A stretch of 64,000 nucleotides of DNA, from assembly GCF_964340395.1 (NCBI RefSeq), contig NC_135565.1:15555709-15619708 (forward strand), written 5' to 3'. Origin of the DNA: Glandiceps talaboti (lineage: Eukaryota; Hemichordata; Enteropneusta; Spengelidae). Below, one piece after another: positions 24,101-45,684 of the stretch. The notes under the pieces were generated by a model that was not told the origin of the DNA, made no database searches, and saw nothing but the letters and a program-made list of their open reading frames with translations. Position 1 is the stretch's first letter. Each line of letters starts with the position of its first letter. The translations under genes were made by a program, and so were the position numbers.

Positions 24101-26374
24101 AATCAAAATGGCAGACCCATCCCATCAATTCAATAGTTCTCAAATAAATTGAAAGAAGTCAACTGCCATTTCATAGAAAGTGTTTACATTTGAAATAATT
24201 CGATTGTAACAATCATTCAAAATGTTTTCTCTACTTTCACATTCATCAAATCAAAACTCTATATCATATTTCAAAATCCACTATGTGACATTATGAAGTT
24301 CACTTCCTATACTCTCTGAATAAATACTACAATGACGTAATTTCCCTGATTTTTGACCATACCTCTGTAAATGTATCTTGATGGAGTCTATCATAGTAGT
24401 CATGGTAACCGTTGTAATATCCAAAGAATGAATCAAATCCTCGATGGGTTGGAGTATGTTCTTTAGTGAAGTGTCCTAAATGCCACTGCGTGGAAATAAA
24501 ATAATTATCTTGTCAGTAAAAATGTATCCCAGACAGATACATGACAATAAGGAAAAGTACCAATTAATAGTTTGTGTGAAATGGGGAAGAAATGTATCCT
24601 GTGACGTAACACATCTTTTTCTGTAAAAATGTGTTTGCCTTTTGCTTAATATACAAATGGAGATATCCCTTTTATTGATACACATACATCGTTTTCATCC
24701 TTTTAATGAAACACCCGATTATCTAATACTCGAGTCATAGGTCTTACCTTCCCAAGAGCATGCGTACTGTAGCCGAGATTATGCAGATACTGAGGCATAA
24801 TAGTTTCGTTTAATCTTAAACCAAATGGCTGTGCACCTGTGATAGCGAAATGCTGTAGGCCTAGGAGAGAGATATGTGAAACATAAAGCATGAATAAAAG
24901 CAAGTAAAACATACTGGTTATAGAACTATAATAGTAGCTCCAATTGTAGCTCCAAAGATCAAATTATGTGCCTAGGGAATATTACTATATGAAGATAGGT
25001 GGAGATAACTTTGTCACTTGGTGCAAATTTCAAGTGCTTGGAACATGTCTAGCTAATTTGAAAATGTAGAGAACGTTTTCCAATTATTGAGGCGGTGCAG
25101 ATGGTCGGACATAGTACTATGTTCACTTAAATGTATTGGATATCGTCCAGTCATCAAGGCAGCTCTGGTTGGAGTACAGATTGGTTGTTCACTTACCTGG
25201 ATGTATTGGATATCATCGTTATCGAGGCAGCTCTGGTTGGAGTATAGATTGGTTAGACATAATAGTTCACTTACCTAGATGTATTGGATATCGTCCAGTC
25301 ATCAGGGAAGCTCTGGCTGGAGTACATAACGGCTGACCATAATAATTATGTAATATAACTCCATTATAGGCCAACTCATCAATGAATGGCGTGGCGAATC
25401 GAGATCCGTGGTGGAATCCAACATCACCCCACCCCTAAGAGAATATAACAATTTGTAAATTCCACATTTTCGGCTACGTACGTACATACGTTGGTATACC
25501 CTTTTTGATCATTTTACGAGAATAAATTATATTGACACGATATTACTATCCTCCTTTAATATTAGGTAATAAAGTGTCGATCACAAGGCAAAAAGTTACT
25601 TGGAATACTAGTATAAAATTGAATTATACTAAATACTTTATCTTCTGTTTGATAATGATTGCTTGTATACAGATACTGCAGAATGAAAGGTAATTGATAA
25701 ATCATCTTTGAGGAAGCTGCCTTTCATTGTTCAGATAATGCTGATTACCACTGAGATTTCTGTTACACATCTGTACGTAATAAAGTGAGCAATATTGCTT
25801 ATATGGGCATGTGTCTACTTGAAATACTAAATGTATCGATTGAATTTATCTGTTGAATACATATAAAAGAAACTCAACTAGCATCGACTTCATTCGATGT
25901 ATGCCTTACAATTATCATAGAAGCACCCGGTCTGTTTTTCCATGTGCATGTTCTGTACGAATCAAAGTAAATGAACATTTTGGGGTTCGCCATATTATAT
26001 CATGGATTCGCATATGGGTTCGCCATATCATATGGGTTCGCCATGTCATATCATGGGTTCGTCCTGTCATATCATGGGTTCGCCATATCTATCCTCACTG
26101 AACCATTCACTGATTTGCCCTGCTGTTTTGCTAGAGATGCCATCGCTACAGCTGAGGATTACAACGTAAGGTACTATAACAAAATAAAATACTTTATATA
26201 AAACAAAATTTGCACAGCCTATGTTCAGATCTGGCCCAAATAGGAAAACACGACTGGTTTACGTTTACTTACCCAGTCATCGACAACTATTATAACAATA
26301 TGTGGTGGTTTCTTCTGTGTAATTACAGAAACCACGAGGAGAGAAACAATCAACAATTGAAAACAGCTGACCAT
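20409..26374 (-). CDS. ARSB-like: Arylsulfatase B-like gene C, possibly catalytically impaired
   Basis: Ten coding exons: 26273-26374, 25275-25434, 24748-24860, 24363-24485, 23388-23525, 22669-22795, 21889-22252, 21339-21487, 20837-20998 and 20409-20581, giving about 536 residues. Exon 1 has a signal peptide, then [13 protein letters not shown] with the metal-binding Asp pair. Exon 2 has the formylglycine site [18 protein letters not shown]. Exons 3 and 4 join as LGK/WHLG. Exon 7 has TTDNGG and [12 protein letters not shown]. The whole frame is open. The odd point is exon 6: [13 protein letters not shown], where the paralogues have an His after Ala-Val or its equivalent (arylsulfatase B His242); here it is Ile. 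Exons 4 and 5 are also 12 and 9 bases longer than in D and E. The substrate would be a sulfated glycan if active; loss of the His suggests reduced or changed activity. Confidence 0.92.
21061..21278. repeat. Compound (CAGA)n/(AAAC)n tract filling gene C intron 8
   Basis: CAGA tetramers at about 21083-21160, then AAAC/AACG/AAGC variants to 21278. The tract makes up most of the 340-base intron between exons 8 and 9. Confidence 0.9.
22349..22520. repeat. Block-structured pentamer satellite in gene C intron 6
   Basis: Successive blocks of related pentamers: AACAC, then GATAC, then GACAC, then AATAC, each repeated several times. It lies about 100 bases before the exon 7 acceptor on the gene's strand. 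Confidence 0.9.
25116..25266 (-). repeat. Two tandem copies of exon 2 end plus donor, gene C intron 2
   Basis: The 3' end of exon 2 with its donor (plus strand TTCACTTACCTAGATGTATT at 25266-25285) recurs at about 25188-25265 (TTCACTTACCTGGATGTATT) and 25127-25187 (TTCACTTAAATGTATTGG). Unit length is about 70-78 bases. The nearer copy keeps a consensus donor; the farther one has lost it. Each copy still contains the exon's GGATATC and CAGCTCTGG stretches. Confidence 0.85.
25975..26095. repeat. Short tandem repeat of GGGTTCGCCATAT type, gene C intron 1
   Basis: About six imperfect units built from GGGTTCGCCAT and ATATCATG, 15-25 bases each, between exons 1 and 2. No function evident. Confidence 0.8.
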
Positions 26375-28064
26375 GTTTGCTTCTTACAGGATTGTCAACA
26401 GTTATCGGGATATTCTGATGGAAATAAAGAGATTTGTTGTCATGCGAAATGTGAAGGCATCTTACTGTAAACTAATTGTTAAGGTAATTGAACTTTGCAT
26501 ATACTAATCAGGACTGTGTAAGCACTTCTGTTGAAATTATTATTCATGAAAGTTTAACCATGTTTATGAGAGAGGATTTTTAAAAATATCAACTGTACAT
26601 GTGTTGCATGAAATTACAATATTATGGAAGCCAGCTGACTTGAAAACAGAACATTGTCTGCTGACTAAAAATCTGACATTGCCTCATTTTATATTATGGC
26701 ATAACCTAAATCTTACGAACATTAATTGCTTAATTTCATCGTCTCGCTTAATAAAGAGTCTTCTAAAATTGCTACATTTTATCGTCTGCCGCGACCAAAA
26801 TACTTATCAAACTGCTTTTTTCCATCATCGAGCATAACACAGAAAAATCTTTTCCTTGGCTGCGAGCATAATGAAAATTTTACCATCAATGCTTCAATAT
26901 GTTTGGATGGGATTCCGGCTCGTTGCCAAGTCATACACATTATAACGACGTATACTTCTTTCTGACATGTCAATGAATTAAAATATAACAATTGTATCTT
27001 AGTATTTCTCCAGTCAGACAAGGAAGGTTTAAAAACAAGACATTTGTCGACCCAACGACGATTTGTTTGTACTTATCTAACTTCCATTCTGTTGCATTTA
27101 CATACTGAAATCTGTAACTCCAAACTTCCATCGTGATTCAAAGAAAGAAATATTATCAGCACGTACCTACCTTTTTTTCTCTCTCGCTGATTTCTTCTCA
27201 CGTTGTCTTTCTTTGATGTGTACAACTAACAACGTGTTCAATGTTAAACTATAAGTACAAATATGGGTTACTAGTATTTGGGAATGATATGAATAGCTTA
27301 GTACAAAATGTGATCAGTGTGAATGATGTGAATAGCTTACTCATATACTGACATATTTATTGGCTGAAATACAATCTAACCGTTGAATCATGGTGTGTCT
27401 AAAAATGACAAGTCACGGGTCAAATCACCCAGTGCAAAGATGCATGTACTCGTTTCCGTTTTAAATCCATACATAATAAACACGTCATGGTCATAGGTCA
27501 TATATTTATAAACTACCGTCACTTATATTATATACTGGTATTGTAGCATGATGTAAGGATAGGTGAAATTCATGTTGGTTTTACAGAAAATTAAAAGGTT
27601 TCTAGCTACAACGAAACTGTATGATTAATACTTATTTCCCTACTATTGTGGCTTTTTGGTCGTTCTGCTCTGTAGTCGTTCTATTCATTTTGTAGTAACC
27701 TGACAGTTACAGTGGATTTCACAATACTGGGATGTTCAACTTTTGTGTTGGATACAACCACGCATTTGCTACATTTTGCCTAAATGAAATAAACATTTTA
27801 AATGTATTGCAAGCACATGCAGACATTTGGACGCCAGTGTTTTCTTATTAATAAACACCATGTGGAGGGTGCCTAAAATGACCATTTGATGTCTGTATGG
27901 GGGCGTGTGTGGTTCATTTCACTTAGACAAAATGTAGCAAGAAACTGTACTAATTCAATCCTGCTATAGTAACGTGCAGCATGACCAGATATCTTATTGT
28001 TTTTTATGTGGTTGTATCAAACAGAAAAGATGAAATTCGTTGTAAGTGGGAACAAGATTGTTTG

Positions 28065-28121
<57 letters not shown>

Positions 28122-28398
28122 CTCAAGTATCGATGTATGCATATGCATGTCCAAGTCAGACTACCAGTTCACAGAAAACCTACTATATTGATAAGTACAT
28201 GGACGTCAGACTGGCTACAAATTTAACCTTTGATATATAACCACAGTGGCTAGTCAGATCATATAACCTCCTGGTATAATAATAGCTGTAATGGTGTAGT
28301 GGCATAATGGCATGTTACACGTCGTATTGCATTTCAATCTCTCGGTTTGGTAATACATACATACATACATACATACATACATACATACATACATACAT

Positions 28399-28465
<67 letters not shown>

Positions 28466-28682
28466 TACATGCCAAAGTATGGTATCTGAAGAAAAGATTG
28501 CAGGTTGTGAAATAAATTGTAGTATTTATTAATTTTTTCCTCTCCAATTTATATGTAACATAAGCTCCATCGTTACATCACATCAGTTGCTAGCTTGGGG
28601 TCATTACTCCAAGAATAACTTACACCATAAATAATTCGTTACTGTCTGTTAGTCTGTCTGTCTGTCTGTCTGTCTGTCTGTA

Positions 28683-28746
<64 letters not shown>

Positions 28747-29008
28747 CTCCTGTCTGTTTATGTGTCTGTCTGATGATTCCTGTTGGAATTATACAGATAT
28801 GATATAGATAAATGATATATTGGTGATATATTCTGCAATGACTGAATTTAATACCTGCATAGAATAGTAATGTTCCAAATGTTCAGTGTGCACGGATTAT
28901 CCCATCATATGATATTAATTTAGTATGACATGACACATTTATATGGATTGTTATCTTCTAAATGGCGTACAAAGTTCCAATGCCATCAGTTAAAGAAGTC
29001 ATTGTATA
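26375..29008. other. Intergenic region between genes C and D
   Basis: Contains the 5' flank and presumed promoter of C and the 3' flank of D. No gene recognised. It holds microsatellites (TG)n 28064-28121, (ACAT)n then (ACAG)n 28351-28461, and (TCTG)n 28649-28746. A minus-strand ATTAAA at 28847-28852 could serve as poly-A signal for D. Confidence 0.7.
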
Positions 29009-37714
<8,706 letters not shown>

Positions 37715-39769
37715 CTTCACATTTCACGTTGTAAAGAATAACAGAAGAAAAAAAATATACTGGGTTGGAATGCACAACTTCCTACCGGTATATTTGTGTC
37801 CACCGTCTATATATAACTGCTTGCGTGTGATCCAATAACAATACACCTAATTAAATCACACTATAGCTAGATTTCCATTTATTTACGATTGCCCAATACA
37901 CGCTTATCTAACATACTGCATTTATTGATAAAATGATAATATTCGTGTCTTAATATTATATAGTATAAACTCAGGCTTCTAAGTTTCAGATCTAAAACAT
38001 TTATGCCTGTTGGTTCATGTCTAGTCGTAAATACTGACTAAGCAAGAAACGTTTACATAATAAGTGGGTGGGTGTGTGTCCGTGCAAGTGACATACTTTA
38101 AACTAAAGCTTAAATACAAATTATGCATATATTTTATTGCTTGTACAATTGTTTCTTATATTTGTATTTCAAACCATCCCAAACAAATCCCATCATGTTG
38201 CATGTTTGTCTTCAGTGCAAGTCATGACATGGTGTATGATCGCAATATATGCGGGTAATAAATTCAAATACTGCTGGTCAGGCCATTGCAACCACGTGGT
38301 TCTAGCCTCATCTCCAGTTTTTTTTAAACACCGCATTCATTTCCCTCGTCGACACGTCGAGAGGTATTATTACTCATACCATTTCCATGCCGTTTAACTC
38401 AAAATGTCGTCATCAGTAGATGTCAACATTTCCGTGGTGTGCAAAATTGACTTATGACGTCAAATGCGCGTGTATGTGTTTCACAGATACGAATCGAAGC
38501 AGACGAATATGGTGTCATTGGCTACATTTGGAGTGAACGCCATTAATGAATCTCCACCTAAATATTTGTGCACAGTTCTGCAGAACGAGGAACTTGACAC
38601 CCATAAGTCAGAAATGTACCTGGAAAGCACAAATTATTCATTGAAGGGGCATATTTTTTGTAGATTGCGGTGTTGTTTTGGGAAGGCAACATCATACCTC
38701 CGTTTTTCTAAAGCTTGTGATTGTGGGTCACCCCTAGCTCTGGAAATATGTTCTACGAAAACTGAAGAGTTTAATCTCAGAGTGCGTGTTTTCAGAGCTA
38801 GCTAGGTAACTCGACCGTTTGCTATTTCCCAAGGACTGAGGTGTTGTTGTGTCGTATTGTCCCTCGATGTAACCAGTCAACATGTGTACGTAATGTACGT
38901 TACTTATTACAGCGAGTACAAATGAGTAGAGGAATTTCCTTCACCTGAACTACTTCTAAATTTCTGATATGTTGCTACACCAGCAATTTCTCAGCTAACC
39001 ACAAGAGGGCGCACCAGATTTAGAAACGTGAGTGGGGCTAAATTTGTGTCATGGCCACTGGTTGCATGAGGAAGCAGTGAATTAAATGTGTGAAATCACT
39101 TTGAATATCCATAAGAGTATTACAGTAATGGATAGACATGTTTAGATTCCTGGTAGTCTCTAACAAAATAGTATTGTGGGAACAACATAGAGTGTCTGCT
39201 AACTCAGTGTCTGCTGTTTTTCTGCAACAATACTGCACTAATGTGGCCCTCACTTCCTGTCAACAAATGGCTTGTGAACATCACTCATAGTCACCAAACC
39301 ATGAAAGCCGTACTTATTTGATTATTGACAGCAGAATAAGAGGAAATACCACGCAGTGCATTTAATAGTGTACTACCACGGCTAACTTTGTGGTGATGAC
39401 TTGATGGTATATCATTATAACACTTCGCCCTACGCAAATCACATTGGTCATACCATGGTATTATAACAATACTATGATAAATTGTTTGCCTTATTAGGAT
39501 ATTGCGTGGCATGTTTTGGACTAGACAGTGTGTACATTTGTAACAATAGTGACTATAAGACTCGATACTATTATATCAACGATTTACATTAAATGAAGTA
39601 CCTATCAAAACATGGTTACTTGATTGATACAAAACTAACCACTATCATCAAACAGAGTGCATGTTTTAATGCAATGCCACTATAGAGAAGAAACAACATT
39701 TCAATATAGGTTCTCGTGACCAATGTCTCCAGTCTATAAGGCTGTAACGTCATTAATTTTGTCCAAAGT
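37715..39769. other. Intergenic region between genes D and E
   Basis: Holds the D promoter side and the E 3' side. A 113-codon open frame at 38464-38805 (+) matches no family I know and lacks support. A CTCF-like site lies at 38999-39013. ATTAAA on the minus strand at 39665-39670 may be the poly-A signal of E. Confidence 0.55.
38999..39013 (+). promoter_or_regulatory. CTCF-like binding motif
   Basis: CCACAAGAGGGCGCA matches the bilaterian CTCF core CCASYAGRKGGCRSY at 13 of 15 positions. It sits between two tandem sulfatase genes in otherwise AT-rich sequence. Binding is inferred from the motif only. Confidence 0.4.
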
Positions 39770-42700
39770 TTAGAAGTATTTTCCATATTTGCGGATATCC
39801 TCTTCAGATGATGTATTAACCCATGGTGTCCATGCCCCATTGTGTTTGTATGGATATGCTGCTGGATTAAATTCTGGGAACATAGGTGGTACAGCAGTAG
39901 AATTATATTCTTGTAACCTTGACAACAAAATGTGGAGGATATCTATGAAATGGAATCAGGATAATTAATTATGAAAATCGGTATTAATATAATTTGAAGA
40001 TATTTCAAAAAATCAATGTAGCTTTTAAGCCATATCTACATATTTACAAGACTTCATCAAATTTACATATTAAAACTACTATCCCAGATGGATACTTATC
40101 AACTAAATGTACATATTAACAAACATTCTCGAATCTATGCTTAGATGATTACATAGTACTTTCTCAAATGCATACATACAGAAAAATATATACATATTAA
40201 CAAGTCTCACCTGGATGCTTAGCTACATTTACATATTAACCACACTCTCACCTGGATACTTATCAGCTAAATTTACATATTCACATGGATCTCTTTTAAC
40301 GTCAAATAAACATGGCTTCTCTGCAGGCTTACAATTCTCTGAAGCATTTTCAGGTTTAGGTCCACAATTGACAATCAGTGAAGATTTCTTTTTTCTACTT
40401 TCTATGTGGTTATCTGATGAATGAAACAATGTTGGGATTTTGAATCATGTTTCTGTCTGAGCTGAATAATTTCAAATTCACAGAAGTAGAAGATCTATCA
40501 TATACAGTGGAGAAGCTTGGTAATGTGGATGGCATACAAGTGCATTTTTTCCTATTTATATTATGCATTAATTCTTTACTTAAAATAAAATGACACTCCA
40601 TCACTACACTATAAGCCAGTAGTATCGCTTATTCAAATTCCATACATATTTTATTCTGATGTCATATCTTACGCAAATGTATCGGATTTGCCATCGTATT
40701 GCGTCATAGCTGACACTGACGTCACAATAATACAAATGAAATTGCTTTGCTTGAATCCATGAACTTTGTACCAACATCATATTACGAGTTTGATGAATAA
40801 AGGAAGATCAGTCCAACTACACCATATGATGTAATAGTTGACGCCAGAATGAAGGAAAAAAATACATTTTTATAATCCATGGGTTTGTATTAATAATCGC
40901 ATTGCGTTATGTGATGTCAAAGAATTATCTTACCTTGTTTGAATCCATCAGGTTTGTACCAACCATCAAACTGTCCTTGTACACATTCACCAATCACAAT
41001 CTTGTAGTTTCCCACTCTTAATGCTGATGTATTGGACATTGGATCAATATTTAGCAGGATTTCAGTTCTCGGAGAGGGAGTTCCACTTACAACAAAATAA
41101 TGAAAATGATAATGAAATCTTAAGTAGCAAGATTATGTGGCATATCAACGAAACCATCGGCATATATACAGGTGCACTCAAAATATACCAATATCTTGAA
41201 TATGCAAGTAACCATGTCTAACAACTTATTGTTTAGCGATGCCTAGTATAAACCATACATGTACATGCAACCAATTAGCTACTAGTATCTAGCAACAGAA
41301 ATTTACATGATATACGAAAGATACTGCTCCAACGGAACCCTGATGCTATGCAAATATGCAATATTCAAGGAGGTCGGAACTTTGGGTAAGAATTTATAGT
41401 GATCTCGATACAATGCATTGTTGTCATTATGTTTTATCATAACTTTGCAGAGGAATGTCATAGTTTAGGATATACGACTCCCCATTAACACATTTTCTCA
41501 CCGAGATAGGGTGTCCCATTGATCAAATCCATCGATTACAGAGGGTAGATCCCCGACATCGCCACCAGCTGCGTGATAAATTGTTGGCAACCAATCAGAT
41601 ACATGCATCATTTCTGACGTCACTCGCCCTGGCTTGTCTAACAAGGGGCTATGTACAAATCCATTACCACGAACACCGCCTTCCCATAGTGTCTCCTTGC
41701 AGCCTCTTAGTGGCCAGTTCGATGCAGAATTCAAATCATAAGGGTATACCGGTCCCCCGTTGTCTGTGGTTACAATTATTATGGAGTTATTATACATACC
41801 ATTGACTTTCAGAGCTTGCACCAAATACCCAATGGAGTCATCAACTGCTGCTATCATACCTAGAAGTTGTGTAAATAATGTAAAAATCGATCGAATGCTC
41901 CGAAAATTGTGCTATTTCTCGTGGAGTGTCATGTGATTATTAGCTCTTTGGATAATATAATCAAGGGGTTCTCTGATTACACTATTGAGTCACAGCTGTA
42001 TATGTTAGTGTTATGAGTCACAGACCTAAATTATATCTATTCAGGATATCTTGGTAAATTTTCATCATGAACTCTAAATTGAAGTCAAAAAGCATTTAAA
42101 CTTTGTACATAGAGTGACATTCCGTTGCGTAACAACATAGGTCTTCGACATCTCAATATCGCTATTTCGGAATTGTTTGTACCAGGTACGATTGAACTGT
42201 CAACGTATAGGTTAGCAAGTCCGTAAATTGTTACAAGCTGTCAACAAATTGATCAACTATAAATAGTCCCTTTCATAATAATAATGTCCATGTAAACTCT
42301 ATTTTCTACATCCTGCCTCGACACAATAATGGTTATAAGTACGTGGGTTACATCAAATTCTGCGTACGGTTTTTAGCCTCAGACGTCACAATTCGTTTGT
42401 CATTCCTACCTGCAAGTAACTTTCTCCTCTGTGTGTGTATATTTGGAAATCTATCGGTATACGTAGTAGGAACTTGCAAAGGATAGTAACGGTTGGCGGT
42501 ATGGAGCGCTACTTGGGCAAAGTACAAAAACAATGGCTGCAAATAAAATCAAAATTGTTCAACCTTATTTCTTTGTTTTTGTTTGTTTAAAGAACTGTTG
42601 GATATTTTATTTTGTAGATATGTTTGGATGCCTCCCTCCATGCGCCTGCGTACCATTACGTTGTACTATTATAGTATGACCACAAGTTGAATATTCCCGT

Positions 42701-45684
42701 ATCATGTGACCCGTACATAGCTACTATTGCGTTGACGGGTGTAAGTGTGGTATATACTGCAATATGTATGATTTATTAATCATTAAACCTTCTATACCAA
42801 ACAAGTTACTATACAGAAGACCTAACAAATTATACTTTCAAATATGAATAGTTCAAATCTGTTATACTCGGATTGTTATATGTTCTACCCAGCTGAACAA
42901 TAATTGTGTAATGTTATGTTCAATTATCATCACTTAATATGTAGTTGCATTATTGTGTCTCTCAAATCTGTACGTTAACACGTCAATATATTGACAAACG
43001 TATGCAATGTTCACATGACTATGCATAAATAAAGTACAAACTTTTGTTGAGTTGGTGTGATTATTGATGATATTAAGGACCTCTCGTGTGTACATCTCTG
43101 TGCCATACTGGCCATACGTATTGTAATCTAATTTACCATTTCTTCGGAGGTCATATCCCCAGAGTTTGCCCTATCAAAATAAACAAACAAACAAACGAAC
43201 AAACATACAAACACACAAATCAATAAACCAAAAAATAAACAATGCAAACAAATAGATAAGTTGGATCTCATCATATAACATTGTTTTCTTTCCCCACTCG
43301 TCAAAGTGTCACTTTACATTTCAGCCGTTATTGTAATATTAAGATGAGTGCGCAAGTAAGTTTATGAAATTTATCAGGGGTTCACCATTTTGTTTTCAAG
43401 GAAATCGTTAATCGTTAAGGAATCGTTAATCGTCAAACTGTTATTTTTCCATAGCGTTAACACAGTTTTTGTCTGCCATATTGGATTCTACAAATTTTAA
43501 TATTTTGACTTTTGTTTAAAAAGTTTGTGCGGTGACCCCCAGATTGTTTATTGGTTGAATAGGTTGGCGAAATTTTGAACAAAGAAGTAGCGACGTATCG
43601 TTTAGAGAGTTTAGCTTCAAGGCGCATGCTACATTAAAACAACCAACCAACCAACAAACAAACAAACAAAAATAACTTTCGTGGAAAAATATAATTTTTA
43701 TGATTTTTGGTATTTTTTTGTAATATGTAACATATTTCAATTTTGTATTCAGACTACGATCAAAGAAGGAATGAATGGGTGACAAAACATATGAAGAAAT
43801 TGTAATGACGCAATTGAACTATAAATACCAACCTCCTCGGCAAGTCTATCGTAGAAATCTTGATGTCCAGTATAGAAACCAAAGTGACTTTCAAAGCCTC
43901 GGCGTGTTGGTGTGTGTTCTTCTGTAAAGAATCCTAAATGCCACTGTCAAGGTTAGGAAGTTATCGAAGTAAGCAACTGTCATCAATACATGATATTAGC
44001 GCGTATCATAAACATAATTTTAATTGCTCTAAAAGCAGATTTCGTCAGTGAAATATTAACAACTAGATAGCAACTAGTATCAACATTAATTATGTTAATT
44101 GATTTGTGAAAGCATCTATCATCAAGATAATGAAAATTACAAATTGGCAGAATCTGAATTACTTGGGAAAGAAGCTGTTGTGATTAACATAATTCAAATA
44201 TGCAACTTACATTAAGGCAGTAGCTATCATTAATATATATAATGCTAATCATTGGGATAGCAGCTCTCACCATAATATCAAGTATATGTGGAACACATGT
44301 ACAGTTTGCATCACCATAATGCATTACTTGGAAAATAACTACTTTTAACATAATGCCAATTACTAACATATTCCTATTATATGGAGGCAGGAGGTACAAG
44401 CTTGTCACATTAGCATGATAATAACTACTATTATACAAACGTATATACTCAAACCATTGAGTCATCTACACATACCTTTCCTACCATGTGTGTTGTATAT
44501 CCTAATCGTTGTAAATATTGCGGCATTATTGTTTCATTCAGTCGCAAACCTGCTGCCTGTGAAGACCATATCACTTCGTGTTGTAGGCCTTAAACATAAG
44601 TTGACAGAAAACATTGAAATGACACGAGAAGAAAAATAAATATCAAAGCGAAAAAAAAGAAGCAAGATGAAAGATGACCAGGAAATAGTGGAACATGAAA
44701 GAAAAACGTACTGAAGAAAGGCAAAGGAGAGAAAGTAACACACGTGAGTGCTGAAATGAGTGATGTAATGAGGTTGAAAATATCCGACATGTTTATATGT
44801 TTATCTGATATTCATTAATTGTATTAGTTATTAGAATTTGTTTCTGTAATTTTATAACAACATATATGAACATGCACATGGAAGATAGCTAGTATAGTTA
44901 TGTGCTGTAATAATTAAACAAAATTCACTATTATATTGGCTCAATCCTTTGCTGGAGGACATACGTAGTTCACTTACCTAGATGTATTTGATTTCGTCCA
45001 GTCATCAAGGCAGCTCTGGTTGGAGTACAGATTGGTTGGACATACGTAGTTCACTTACCTAGATGTATTGGATATCGTCCAGTCATCAAGGCAGCTCTAG
45101 TCGGTGAACACAACGGTTGTACATAATAGTTGTTTAGTATAACGCCACTATGTGCCAACTGATCAATGTTTGGTGTAGGTATCTGATCAGATCCATGGAA
45201 ACTGACGTCATCCCATCCCTGGATACACACAAAAAATGAAAACTATAAATAAGCAAGTACAAGAATTATTCAAATGAAACTCCGTATTTATATGTTAGCT
45301 ACGTTATCATTAATGTATACCAAATATATGAATTCGAAGCTTGCTTTCATAAGCTATTGGCTGATTACAGAAGAAAGACACTTTATATATGCAGCGACAG
45401 GATAACTTGTAACACGTAAAATTTGTTATCATCCATGCAAGTAGAAATGTACCACTGCTTTCAGTCCATGTCACATTACTTCCAAGAATTCATTCCTTAA
45501 ACTTGAACAAAACTTCTTTTTCCTTAAATAGTCCCAATCTAATGTATACAATACAAACCCAATCATCGATTACAATCAGGATCACGTGTGGTGGTTGAGT
45601 TTGCTTATTGGTTGATGTTGCACCCAGCGTAAGAATTGCCATGGTGACTAAAAATGACAGAAACGAACTGGTATGCGTATTCAT
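39770..45684 (-). CDS. ARSB-like: Arylsulfatase B-like gene E
   Basis: Ten coding exons: 45559-45684, 45059-45218, 44476-44588, 43833-43943, 43042-43170, 42410-42536, 41502-41859, 40934-41085, 40252-40413 and 39770-39942, giving about 536 residues. Signal peptide [18 protein letters not shown], then [12 protein letters not shown]. Formylglycine motif [27 protein letters not shown] across exons 3 and 4. Catalytic His in [17 protein letters not shown] and [12 protein letters not shown] in exon 7. [18 protein letters not shown] in exon 9. All key residues are present. Donors of exons 1, 4 and 5 are weak (GTTTGT, GTTGGT, GTTTGT). Copies of the exon end follow both exon 2 and exon 9. Exon 2 is nearly identical to that of gene G on the other strand. 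It is divergent from F across a 3.2-kb region. Confidence 0.94.
40080..40251 (-). repeat. Copies of exon 9 end plus donor, gene E intron 9
   Basis: The true border (plus strand CTCACCTGGATACTTATCAG near 40247) is echoed at about 40205 (CTCACCTGGATGCTTAGCTA, donor kept) and at about 40084 (CCCAGATGGATACTTATCAA, donor lost). All copies continue into TTTACATATT or a close variant, which is exon 9 sequence. Confidence 0.8.
44974..45045 (-). repeat. Copy of exon 2 end plus donor, gene E intron 2
   Basis: About 75 bases repeating the end of exon 2 and its donor: plus-strand TTCACTTACCTAGATGTATT occurs at both about 44979 and 45051, followed in each by CGTCCAGTCATCAAGGCAGC. The copy keeps a consensus donor, so two competing donors lie about 72 bases apart. 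Confidence 0.85.

Noticed and set aside
28351-28461. Regular ACAT/ACAG units considered as a CRISPR-like array
   Set aside because: Pure tetramer microsatellite without spacers, in an animal genome.
38464-38805. 113-codon open frame (+) between genes D and E
   Set aside because: No recognisable family, no flanking signals; could be chance.
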